A stretch of DNA of 64,000 bases from positions 1-64,000 of the forward strand of contig JALHMQ010000001.1 in the NCBI GenBank assembly GCA_022843955.1. The letters run 5' to 3'. Positions 1 to 7,507 of this stretch are shown in pieces. The translations under genes were made by a program, and so were the position numbers. The notes under the pieces were generated by a model, which was given only the letters and a program-made list of their open reading frames with translations, did not search any database and was not told the DNA's origin. How positions within the stretch are numbered: position 1 is the first letter of the stretch; every line of letters begins with the position of its first letter. The DNA is from Burkholderiaceae bacterium. Its GTDB lineage: Bacteria > Pseudomonadota > Gammaproteobacteria > Burkholderiales > Burkholderiaceae_F.

Positions 1-79
1 GGGTTTACGTCCCGCCAACAGGTGCCAACGACGTCGGCTTACCCCCTGTTCCCGATCAATTCAGGTGGGGGAGTTTGAA

Positions 80-111
80 GTGGCCATACCCGGGGGAATT
101 TGGGTGGCCAT
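80..111. repeat. Two GTGGCCAT repeats, possible insertion-sequence end
   Basis: The octamer GTGGCCAT occurs at 80-87 and again at 104-111, a period of 24 bp, in a G-rich stretch. Repeated motifs of this sort are found near the ends of IS21-family elements, so positions 1 to about 115 may be the tail of an element that lies mostly left of the window. No transposase fragment or terminal dinucleotide can be verified here, so this is only a suggestion. Confidence 0.25.
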
Positions 112-237
112 CGGGGCTTGAGTCACATCGTTGTTGAGTGTCTTTTCAGTCCACATGAGAGACAAAGGCGGCTCGCTTCAGCGTTTAAGGACATGCATGA
201 ACGAACTATCCCGTTTGAGCTACTCCAACGGCAAATG

Positions 238-268
238 GGGCTCATAACCCGAAGTTCCCCCGCAACCA
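238..268 (+). pseudogene. Remnant of initiator tRNA-fMet
   Basis: Positions 238-254 match the anticodon arm of bacterial initiator tRNA (GGGCTCATAACCCGAAG, anticodon CAT). Positions 257-268 match its 3' acceptor end with the encoded CCA (CCCCCGCAACCA). The variable region and T arm that should lie between, roughly 18 nt, are replaced by TT. The 5' half (acceptor strand and D arm) is not present upstream. The piece therefore cannot fold as a tRNA. It is followed by a hairpin that could have been the tRNA terminator. It may be a deletion scar or a footprint of a past integration at the tRNA gene. Confidence 0.7.
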
Positions 269-274
269 GCAAAA

Positions 275-302
275 ACAAAGGCCTCCGCTCGGAGGCCTTT
301 GT
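275..302 (-). terminator. Intrinsic terminator downstream of tRNA-Ser
   Basis: This is a perfect 12-bp stem (ACAAAGGCCTCC paired with GGAGGCCTTTGT) with loop GCTC. Read on the minus strand it is followed by a T tract (plus-strand AAAAA at 271-275), so it should terminate the tRNA-Ser transcript. It also sits directly after the tRNA-fMet remnant on the plus strand, where its T tract is weak. Confidence 0.8.
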
Positions 303-386
303 CGTTTCCAAATGCACGCGCTTCGAACGTCTTGCGCTCAGCGCGCTTCGTGTCTCGATGCTGATCAATGCTGTGGATGAAGGCCT

Positions 387-477
387 TGGCGGAGAGAGTG
401 GGATTCGAACCCACGATAGGCTATTAACCTATACACGCGTTCCAGGCGTGCGCCTTCAACCGCTCGGCCATCTCTCC
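387..477 (-). tRNA. tRNA-Ser (GGA anticodon)
   Basis: Read on the minus strand from 477, the acceptor stem GGAGAGA pairs with TCTCTCC, followed by discriminator G and an encoded CCA at 389-387. The anticodon stem CACGC/GCGTG encloses the loop CTGGAAC, giving anticodon GGA (codons UCC and UCU). A long variable arm, as expected for class II serine tRNAs, and the T arm with GGTTCGAATCC are present. The total is 91 nt. It is followed by an intrinsic terminator, and fbpC, which reads the same way, ends 30 bp upstream of it. Confidence 0.97.
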
Positions 478-507
478 GCTGTCGACATCAACGCCAACGG
501 GCGCAGA

Positions 508-1644
508 TTATAGGCTGCGAGCCATACCGGACGCTTGGCGCGGCGTCGTGCCGGCCGAAGCGTTCGTGGGGAACGTGATCACATGATCGGCATCGAGACG
601 GATGCCAATGCGCTCTCCGATGGCGTGATCGTGATGGCTCGGGACGAGGGCAAGCACTTCACGGCCGCTGTCCAGCCTCAGCGTGTAAACGAAGTCGCCG
701 CCGCGAAACACTTTGCGCACGACTTCAGCTGTCATTGGGCTGGCGTCATCATGAATCACATCATCCGGCCGCAGCAGCACGTCGACGTTGCACCCCTTGC
801 CGCACGTGTCGCAACCGCTCTGACATGGCAAGGGCACCTCACCCTTGAGGACTCCCAGTTCGATCGACACGCGGGTCGGGTCGAGCACGCGGGCGGGCAG
901 AAACACGCCTTCGCCGATGAAGTCGGCCACATAGCGCGTGGCGGGGCGATGGTAGAGATCGTAGGGGCGATCCCACTGCTCGAGCCGGCCTTCGTTCATG
1001 ACGCCGATCCGATCGGCAATTGCAAAGGCCTCTTGCTGATCGTGCGTCACGAGGATTGCAGTGGTGCCGCTGCGCTTGAGAATCTGCCGAACTTCGGCGC
1101 CCAGGCGCGCCCGCAGGTCCACATCGAGGTTGGAGAACGGCTCGTCCATCAGCAGCAGCTTGGGTGCAGGTGCCAACGCGCGCGCGAGTGCGACGCGCTG
1201 CTGCTGACCGCCCGACAGTTCGTGCGGGAAGCGTTGCGCCTGCGAACTGAGCCCCACCAACTCGAGCATCGCGTTGGCGCGGATTAGACGAGCCTGCGCG
1301 GTCTGTCCGCGCAATCCGAAGGCGACGTTCTCCAGCACGCGCAGGTGGGGGAACAGCGCATAGTCCTGAAACACCAGACCGATGCCTCGCCGCTCGGGCG
1401 CGACAGAAAAGCGCGGGCCGGCGACGCACGCACCATCGATGCTGATGGAGCCGCTGTCGACATCGATGAAGCCGGCGATCGCCCGCAGCAGCGTGGTCTT
1501 GCCGCAGCCGGAACTGCCCACCACGCAACCGATGTCGCCACGCGCGAGAGTCAACGAAAGCCGCTCGACGACCGACGCGCCCGCTTGATACGAGACGGTC
1601 AGGTCTTCAATGGCAAGCACCGGAATGCGCAGTTCGTCTTTCAT
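508..1644 (-). CDS. fbpC: Ferric iron ABC transporter ATP-binding protein (FbpC type)
   Basis: This 378-aa protein is a cytoplasmic ATPase that powers inner-membrane iron import. It has Walker A GSSGCGKTT (43-51), Q-loop VFQDY (91-95), signature LSGGQQQ (143-149), Walker B LLLMDEP (163-169) and H-loop His201, then a C-terminal regulatory (TOBE-like) region with LRPDDV. An unusual cysteine cluster (C274, C278, C281, C285; spacing C-x3-C-x2-C-x3-C) sits inside that region. The gene is divergent from the permease fbpB across a 190-bp gap with a Fur-like box, which suggests iron control. The binding-protein gene fbpA is not adjacent but near 57 kb. A sulfate- or polyamine-type ATPase is less likely given the fbpB partner. 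Confidence 0.88.
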   Translation of the reverse strand: MKDELRIPVLAIEDLTVSYQAGASVVERLSLTLARGDIGCVVGSSGCGKTTLLRAIAGFIDVDSGSISIDGACVAGPRFSVAPERRGIGLVFQDYALFPHLRVLENVAFGLRGQTAQARLIRANAMLELVGLSSQAQRFPHELSGGQQQRVALARALAPAPKLLLMDEPFSNLDVDLRARLGAEVRQILKRSGTTAILVTHDQQEAFAIADRIGVMNEGRLEQWDRPYDLYHRPATRYVADFIGEGVFLPARVLDPTRVSIELGVLKGEVPLPCQSGCDTCGKGCNVDVLLRPDDVIHDDASPMTAEVVRKVFRGGDFVYTLRLDSGREVLALVPSHHDHAIGERIGIRLDADHVITFPTNASAGTTPRQASGMARSL

Positions 1645-1727
1645 TCGGTCATGCTGTCAGGAGCGCGCGGGACTGGGTGGTCTCGACATACAAGGTAAGA
1701 CACACAAGGCAAACAAAGCATAGCGTA

Positions 1728-1754
1728 GATGAATATAATTCTCATTTGCATTTA
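1728..1754. promoter_or_regulatory. Fur-box-like operator between fbpC and fbpB
   Basis: The A+T-rich stretch contains GAATATAATTCTCATTTGC, which resembles the 19-bp Fur consensus built from NATWAT-type hexamers. It is the only A+T-rich block in the 190-bp divergent gap and could control both directions. The assignment is from motif resemblance only. Confidence 0.6.
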
Positions 1755-1834
1755 ATCAAGAAGGCTTCGGGCCGATGAACGGACCCGCCTCATGACATCC
1801 CCCGGCAGCTTCAGGTCGGTCTCCCGCCCGCGCC

Positions 1835-3562
1835 ATGTCCGGCGCGGATAGTCCGTCGATGGACAAGCGCGCGCCCGGTGGCGCGTGGCAGCCCACGCTC
1901 GTTCACGGGCGCGACTGGCAGCCTGCGTTCGTGGGCGTGGCGCTGGTGTGCGCGGCATTGGTCGCCTTGCCGGTGCTGGGCGTGTTCGGCAGCTTCATGA
2001 GCGCCGACGGATCGTTCGACACGCTCGCCCACCTCACGGCGACCGTGATTCCGCGTGCTGCGCTCGAGACCGGCCTGCTTGTCTTGATGGTGATGGTCGG
2101 GGTCGTTCTCTTGGGTACGACCTCGGCCTGGCTGGTGGCGGCGCATGAGTTTCCGGGCCGGTCCGTTTTCGAATGGGCGCTGCTGCTGCCTTTGGCGATG
2201 CCTGGTTACATCGTGGCGTACGCCTACACCGACTTCCTGCAGTTTTCCGGGCCCCTGCAATCCCTCTTGCGCGACACCTTCAACTGGCAGCGCTCGGACT
2301 ACTGGTTCCCCGAGATCCGTTCGCTGCCGGGGGCGGCGTTCGTCTTCACGGTCGTGCTGTATCCCTATGTCTACCTGCTCGCCCGTACGGCCTTCCTGGC
2401 GCGTACCGCGTCGATGATCGACGCTGCGCGCAGCCTCGGACTGACCCCCTGGCAGACGTGGCTGCGCGTCAACCTGCCGCTGGCACGCCCCGCGGTGGCG
2501 GCCGGGGCGCTGCTGGCGCTGATGGAGACACTGGCCGACTACGGGGCGGCGGCGTACTTCGGCCTGCAGACTTTCACCACGGCGATCTACCGCGCCTGGT
2601 ACGCGCTGGGCGATCGCATCGCCGCAAGCCAGTTGGCGGCGGTCTTGCTGGTGGTGGTCGTGGTGGTGATGGCGCTCGAAGTGCGCATGCGCGGACGGGC
2701 ACGGTTCTTTTCGCCGCCGAACTCGGCCCGGCCGGCGCCGCGACAACGACTGTCTGGTGGCGCCGGGGTGGCCGCGATGATCGCCTGCTGCCTGCCGCTT
2801 GCCCTGGGCTTCGTCATCCCCGTGATCATCCTGCTGCACCTGTTGTGGCCGACGCTCGGTGAAGCCCAGTACGGTCGCTATCTCGGCTGGCTCGGCAACA
2901 GTCTTTTCATTGCGGGTGCCGCCGCCGTGCTGACGCTCGTTGCGGTGCTCGGCATCGCCTACGCCAGGCGCCTGCTGCCGGCGGGCCGCGGGGCGCAGGC
3001 AGTGCGGTTTGCCGCGAAGGCGATGAACCTCGGCTACGCGGTTCCCGGAGCGGTCATCGCCGTGGGCATCCTGCTGCCGCTGGCAGCGTTCGACAACGCG
3101 CTCGACGCTGCGCTCAAGTCGTTGATCGGTGTAGGCACCGGGCTGCTGTTCACCGGTTCGGTGGTGGCGTTGCTCTATGCGTACCTGGTGCGGTACTTCG
3201 CGGTGGCGTATCAGCCCGTCGAGGCAGGGCTGGCCCGCATTACGCCGACGATGGACGCATCGGCCCGCTCGCTGGGCAGCGGGCCAGGCGAAGTGTTCCG
3301 TCGGGTCCACTTGCCACTGCTGACGCCGTCTCTGGCCGCCGCAGCACTGCTCGTCTTCGTCGATGTGATGAAGGAGTTGCCGGCAACACTCGTGCTGCGA
3401 CCGTTCAACTTCGACACGCTGGCGGTGATCGCCTACCAGATGGCGGCCGACGAGCGACTGGGCGAGGCGGCACTGCCATCGCTCACGCTGGTGATGGTGG
3501 GCGTGGTGCCAGTGATCATGTTGTCGCGGGCGATCAGCCGGACCAGTCGACCCGGCGGCTAG
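1835..3562 (+). CDS. fbpB: Ferric iron ABC transporter permease (FbpB type)
   Basis: This 575-aa inner-membrane permease has about 12 membrane helices. It is a fused protein with two binding-protein-dependent transport domains, each with an EAA-type loop (around DAARSLGLTPWQTWLRVNLP and DASARSLGSGPGEVFRRVHLP) that docks the ATPase. Such two-domain permeases are typical of the FbpB/SfuB iron family. The chosen ATG at 1835 gives a short polar N-terminus before the first helix. It is divergent from fbpC and probably co-regulated by the Fur-like box at 1728-1754. No binding-protein gene is adjacent. Confidence 0.88.
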   Translation: MSGADSPSMDKRAPGGAWQPTLVHGRDWQPAFVGVALVCAALVALPVLGVFGSFMSADGSFDTLAHLTATVIPRAALETGLLVLMVMVGVVLLGTTSAWLVAAHEFPGRSVFEWALLLPLAMPGYIVAYAYTDFLQFSGPLQSLLRDTFNWQRSDYWFPEIRSLPGAAFVFTVVLYPYVYLLARTAFLARTASMIDAARSLGLTPWQTWLRVNLPLARPAVAAGALLALMETLADYGAAAYFGLQTFTTAIYRAWYALGDRIAASQLAAVLLVVVVVVMALEVRMRGRARFFSPPNSARPAPRQRLSGGAGVAAMIACCLPLALGFVIPVIILLHLLWPTLGEAQYGRYLGWLGNSLFIAGAAAVLTLVAVLGIAYARRLLPAGRGAQAVRFAAKAMNLGYAVPGAVIAVGILLPLAAFDNALDAALKSLIGVGTGLLFTGSVVALLYAYLVRYFAVAYQPVEAGLARITPTMDASARSLGSGPGEVFRRVHLPLLTPSLAAAALLVFVDVMKELPATLVLRPFNFDTLAVIAYQMAADERLGEAALPSLTLVMVGVVPVIMLSRAISRTSRPGG

Positions 3563-3633
3563 CGGCGTGCCGACCGGTATCGTTGCGGTCGCCAGCCAAT
3601 CGGTGGCACAAGCGGGGCAATCAGGGAGACAAC

Positions 3634-4329
3634 ATGGGTTATGTATTTGCGGCGCCTGGGCAGCCCGTGGTGCCGGTGATCGGGTCGACCGATCTGTTCC
3701 CGGTCCACCGCATCTACTGCGTGGGACGCAACTATGAGGATCACGCCAAGGAGATGGGCTTCTCCGGACGCGAGGCGCCGTTTTTCTTCGCCAAGCCGGC
3801 AGACGCCGTGCTGGTGGTGCCCGAGGGCAAGACGGTAGACATGCCGTACCCGCCGCAGACCGCCAATTTCCATCACGAGATGGAACTGGTGGTGGCAATC
3901 GGCAAGGGCGGCCGCGACATTGCTGCTGCAGACGCGTCGAGCCACATCTGGGGGTATGCCGCCGGGCTCGACATGACGCGGCGTGATCTTCAGGCCGAGG
4001 CGAAGAAGCAGGGTCGTCCCTGGGATACCGCCAAGGGATTCGATCTGTCGGCCCCTCTCACGCCGATCCGCCCGGTGTCCAAGAGCGGCATCGTCACTTC
4101 CGGGCGCATCTGGGTCAAGGTGAATGGTCAGATGCGCCAGGACAGCGACATCGGCAAGCTCATCTGGAACGTCGACGAGACCATCGAGCACCTGTCCAAG
4201 TACTTCGAGTTGCAGCCGGGTGATCTGATCTTCACCGGTACGCCTGAAGGGGTTGCGGCGGTCAAGCCGGGGGATGTGATGGAAGGTGGCGTCGACCGCG
4301 TCGGCACGTTCAAGGTTCAGGTGCGTTAG
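3634..4329 (+). CDS. Fumarylacetoacetate hydrolase (FAH) family protein, fumarylpyruvate hydrolase-like
   Basis: This 231-aa protein is the short, single-domain form of the FAH fold. Visible family motifs are CVGRNY, the metal-binding HHEMELVV, GLDMTRRDLQ, KGFD and GTPEGV near the C-terminus. Members hydrolyse C-C bonds of acylpyruvates. Length and motifs are closest to fumarylpyruvate hydrolases of the gentisate route rather than the roughly 420-aa fumarylacetoacetases. The start at 3634 follows an AGGGAG ribosome site. It opens the aromatic cluster with hmgA and maiA, so it is the best candidate here for the last step, cleavage of fumarylacetoacetate or fumarylpyruvate. The exact substrate cannot be decided from sequence. 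Confidence 0.85.
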   Translation: MGYVFAAPGQPVVPVIGSTDLFPVHRIYCVGRNYEDHAKEMGFSGREAPFFFAKPADAVLVVPEGKTVDMPYPPQTANFHHEMELVVAIGKGGRDIAAADASSHIWGYAAGLDMTRRDLQAEAKKQGRPWDTAKGFDLSAPLTPIRPVSKSGIVTSGRIWVKVNGQMRQDSDIGKLIWNVDETIEHLSKYFELQPGDLIFTGTPEGVAAVKPGDVMEGGVDRVGTFKVQVR

Positions 4330-4564
4330 CGAGCGGCAGTTCGAAGCGGCCAGCGTTCGCAGTTGGGTCCGCGGTGCCGATCGGGTCGCGCAACTCCAAC
4401 ACGTATCCCAAATGCGCAGGCGCGATTTCGCCTGCGCGCGGACTGGCGCAGAATCATGTCTGACCGATCGGTCGGCGGCGCAGTTCGCGCTATGCGCGTC
4501 ACCGCCGCACGCGACTCGACCGCATAGGGCCGCAGAGAACAGAGCCCGCCCAACAGGAGACCGC
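4330..4564 (+). promoter_or_regulatory. Intergenic region with hairpin and palindrome before the MBL gene
   Basis: The gap holds a 9-bp stem-loop (GCGCAGGCG at 4414-4422 pairing with CGCCTGCGC at 4429-4437, loop CGATTT) without a T tract. It also holds a perfect 12-bp palindrome GACCGATCGGTC at 4462-4473. The palindrome has the look of an operator for a dimeric regulator of the TetR or related type, about 90 bp before the next start codon. No regulator gene lies next to it. A good ribosome site (AGGAGA) is at 4555-4560. Confidence 0.4.
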
Positions 4565-5521
4565 ATGTCCAAGGCATTCGCATCGCAGGCTGACCTCACC
4601 GACAAGACGGTCAGCTTCGACAAGCTATCCGATCAGGCCTACGCGTACACGGCCGAGGGCGATCCGAACACCGGCATCGTGGTCGGTGACGATGGCGTGC
4701 TGGTGGCCGACACGCAAGCCACCCCGGTGATGGCGCAGGACGTGATCCGCCGCATCCGCGAGGTGACGGACAAACCGATCCGCACCGTGGTGCTGACCCA
4801 CTACCACGCGGTGCGGGTGCTAGGCGCCAGTGCCTACGGCGCGCAGAACATCATTGCCAGCGAGGACACGCGCGATCTGATCGTCGAGCGTGGTGCGGCC
4901 GACATGAAAAGCGAGATCGAGCGATTTCCGCGCTTGTTCCGTGCGGTCGAGAGCGTGCCCGGACTGACCTGGCCAACGATCACGTTCAAGGGCGAGATGA
5001 CCTTGTGGATGGGGTCGCTCGAAGTGAAGCTCATGCAGCTGGGTCGGGGCCACACCAAGGGAGACACCGTGGTGTGGCTGCCGCAGCAGAAGATCATGTT
5101 CAGCGGTGATCTGGTCGAGTTCAACGCCACGCCGTACGCGGGCGATGCCTACTTCAGCGACTGGCCGGCAACGCTGGATGCAATCGCTGCGCTCAAGCCC
5201 GAAAAGCTCGTGCCCGGGCGAGGGCCGGCGCTCACCACGCCGCAGCAGGTGGCCGAAGGCCTGGCCTGCACCCGCGCGTTCGTGAGCGAGCTGTATGCCG
5301 CAGTCAAGCAGGGGGCGGCGCGCGGCGCGCCGATGGGCGAGGTCTATCGCGAGGCCTACGCCAAGCTCAAGCCGAGCTACGGTCATTGGGTGATCTTCGA
5401 TCATTGCCTGCCGTTCGACGTGTCACGTGCCTATGACGAAGCGACCCAGCATCGCGATCCGCGCATCTGGACCGCGCAGCGCGACCAGGAGCTGTGGCAG
5501 TCGCTCGAGAGTCAGGCCTAG
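4565..5521 (+). CDS. Metallo-beta-lactamase-fold protein with degenerate metal site
   Basis: This 318-aa protein has the MBL-fold layout, but the usual HxHxDH motif reads H79-Y-H81-A-V83-R84, so the Asp and third His are missing. The later ligands are GHTKGD (H163) and SGDL (D182), both kept, while the last His is replaced in PGRGP (R219). Only part of either zinc site can therefore form. It may act on a different substrate, bind a single metal, or be non-catalytic. Its place between the FAH-family gene and the FAD hydroxylase suggests a role with aromatic ring-cleavage intermediates. The start is set by AGGAGA 5 bp upstream. Confidence 0.85.
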   Translation: MSKAFASQADLTDKTVSFDKLSDQAYAYTAEGDPNTGIVVGDDGVLVADTQATPVMAQDVIRRIREVTDKPIRTVVLTHYHAVRVLGASAYGAQNIIASEDTRDLIVERGAADMKSEIERFPRLFRAVESVPGLTWPTITFKGEMTLWMGSLEVKLMQLGRGHTKGDTVVWLPQQKIMFSGDLVEFNATPYAGDAYFSDWPATLDAIAALKPEKLVPGRGPALTTPQQVAEGLACTRAFVSELYAAVKQGAARGAPMGEVYREAYAKLKPSYGHWVIFDHCLPFDVSRAYDEATQHRDPRIWTAQRDQELWQSLESQA

Positions 5522-5536
5522 CGCCGCGGTTTTGCC

Positions 5537-7222
5537 ATGCTCGCCACATATGTGCAGCCGCGATTCGCTGCGGCGCCGCGGCCCGGCGTGACGGACCATG
5601 CGCCGGTGGTGGTGGTCGGCGCCGGACCGGTCGGCCTGTGCGCTGCCATTGACTGCGCGCTGCATGGACTGCCCGTGGTGGTGGTCGATGAGGACGACAC
5701 CGTATCGGTCGGTTCGCGCGGCGTCTGCTATGCCAAGCGCACGCTGGAGATCCTCGATCGCCTCGGGGTGGGCGATGCGGCCTGTGCCCGCGGAGTGAGC
5801 TGGAACGTTGGACGCACCTTCTTCCGCGTCGACGAGGTGTTTCGCTTCACGCTCGTGCCCGAGTCGGACCATCAGCGTCCAGGCATGATCAACCTGCAGC
5901 AGTACCACCTGGAAGAGTTGCTGGTGCGCCGCTGCAATGCGCTTGGCGTGCCGATCCGCTGGCGTCACAAGGTCACGGCGATCGCCGAGGAGCGCGCTGG
6001 TGTCCGGCTTGCGGTCGACACCGTTGACGGCCCGTATGAGCTCCTGGCCAACTGGGTGATCGCCGCCGACGGCGCGCGTAGTCCGCTGCGCAAGATGCTT
6101 GGCCTTGATGTCGAGGGCAAGGTTTTCCGGGATCGATTCCTGATTGCCGACGTGGTGATGGAGGCCGACTTTCCGGCCGAGCGCTGGTTCTGGTTCGATC
6201 CGCCATTTCACCGCAACCAGAGCGCGCTGCTGCATAAGCAGGCAGACAACGTCTGGCGCATCGATTTCCAGTTGGGCTGGGACGCGGATCCGGAAGAAGA
6301 GAAGAAGCCCGAGCGCGTGCTGCCACGCATCCGCGCCATGCTCGGCGACGATCGCCCGTTCGAGCTGGAGTGGGTCAGCGTCTATACGTTCCAGTGCCGG
6401 CGAATGCAGCGCTTTCGTCATGGGCGCGTGCTGTTCGTCGGCGATGCCGCCCATCAGGTATCGCCCTTCGGTGCGCGCGGCGCCAACTCAGGTATCCAGG
6501 ACACCGACAACCTGGTCTGGAAGCTGCGACTCGTGCACGCCGGAGTGGCGCCAAAAGAACTGCTCGATTCCTACTCGGACGAGCGCGTGGTTGCGGCCGA
6601 CGAGAACATCCTCAATTCCACCCGCTCGACTGACTTCATCACGCCGAAAAGCGACGTGAGCCGCCAGTTCCGCGACGCGGTGCTGGATCTGGCGCGCAGC
6701 CAGCCGTTTGCGCGCAAGCTGGTGAACTCGGGCCGGCTGTCGGTGCCCTGCGTGCTGGTGAACTCGGCGCTGAATACCTCGGACGATGACACGTTCGCCG
6801 GCTGGATGGTGCCCGGCGCGCCGGCCGACGATGCGCCGGTCGCCATTAACGGCAGACAAGGCTGGCTGCTGCCGATGCTCGGCGGCCGCTTCCAACTGCT
6901 GGTGTACGTGGACAATGCTGCGAGCTGGCGCCCGCTCGAATTGCTGGAAACCCGCGATTTGCCCGCGGTCGAGGTCATTGCAATCACCAGCATACCCACG
7001 ACCGTACCAGGCGTGCGCAGCGTGCACGACCTGCGCGGTCGCTTTGCGCAGCGCTACGACGCCCGCACGGGCAGTGCCTGGCTGCTGCGGCCCGATCAGC
7101 ACGTTGCGGCCCGCTGGCGCAAGGTCGATGCGCATCAGGTGCAGATGGCGCTGCTGCGCGCGCTCGGTAGGACGGCCTCGCCCGCCGCTGCTGTGCATGC
7201 CACCGCGCAAGCTGCGGCGTGA
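5537..7222 (+). CDS. FAD-dependent aromatic hydroxylase (3-hydroxyphenylacetate 6-hydroxylase-like)
   Basis: This 561-aa class A flavoprotein monooxygenase has the Rossmann FAD motif VVVVGAGPVGL (24-34), the DG motif AADGARSP and the GD motif VLFVGDAAHQVSPFGARGANSG. The C-terminal region is a thioredoxin-like tail as in MhpA/PheA relatives. Its stop overlaps the start of a small DUF2783 gene by 4 bp, and hmgA follows at once. A large flavoprotein with a small coupling partner next to homogentisate dioxygenase matches the MhaA/MhaB 3-hydroxyphenylacetate 6-hydroxylase known from Pseudomonas putida, which makes homogentisate. The family assignment is firm; the substrate is inferred from context. 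Confidence 0.8.
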   Translation: MLATYVQPRFAAAPRPGVTDHAPVVVVGAGPVGLCAAIDCALHGLPVVVVDEDDTVSVGSRGVCYAKRTLEILDRLGVGDAACARGVSWNVGRTFFRVDEVFRFTLVPESDHQRPGMINLQQYHLEELLVRRCNALGVPIRWRHKVTAIAEERAGVRLAVDTVDGPYELLANWVIAADGARSPLRKMLGLDVEGKVFRDRFLIADVVMEADFPAERWFWFDPPFHRNQSALLHKQADNVWRIDFQLGWDADPEEEKKPERVLPRIRAMLGDDRPFELEWVSVYTFQCRRMQRFRHGRVLFVGDAAHQVSPFGARGANSGIQDTDNLVWKLRLVHAGVAPKELLDSYSDERVVAADENILNSTRSTDFITPKSDVSRQFRDAVLDLARSQPFARKLVNSGRLSVPCVLVNSALNTSDDDTFAGWMVPGAPADDAPVAINGRQGWLLPMLGGRFQLLVYVDNAASWRPLELLETRDLPAVEVIAITSIPTTVPGVRSVHDLRGRFAQRYDARTGSAWLLRPDQHVAARWRKVDAHQVQMALLRALGRTASPAAAVHATAQAAA

Positions 7223-7470
7223 CCGCGATGCCGCTCAACACGCAACCCAACTTCCATGCGCCGGGCCAGCGCACGGTGCGCGACTTCACGCCAGGTGACG
7301 ACTTCTATCAACTGCTGATCGACGCCCATCGCGACCTGTCTGCAGACGACAGCGCGCGATTGAACGCTCGGCTGATCCTGCTGCTCGCCAATCACGTGGG
7401 CGACCTGTCGGTGATCCGCGAGGCGATCGAGCAGGCAAGGGCTGGGCTCGGCGAGACGATCCAGCGCTAG
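7219..7470 (+). CDS. Small DUF2783-type protein, putative hydroxylase coupling subunit
   Basis: This is an 83-aa soluble, mostly helical protein. It starts with GTG at 7219 in a GTGA overlap with the hydroxylase stop; an ATG at 7228 is an alternative. The core [20 protein letters not shown] followed by a leucine-rich NHVGDL segment is what I associate with DUF2783. The tight coupling to the FAD hydroxylase suggests a helper subunit like MhaB. No catalytic residues are visible. Confidence 0.7.
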   Translation: MTAMPLNTQPNFHAPGQRTVRDFTPGDDFYQLLIDAHRDLSADDSARLNARLILLLANHVGDLSVIREAIEQARAGLGETIQR

Positions 7471-7507
7471 GCGCGCTGGTCGCCCAAATAGACCAGGAGG
7501 ACACACG

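Noticed and set aside
1811-3898. Open minus-strand frame of 695 codons opposite fbpB
   Set aside because: It is a shadow caused by high GC at third positions; its translation is His/Gln/Arg-rich with no domain, while the plus strand encodes a clear permease.
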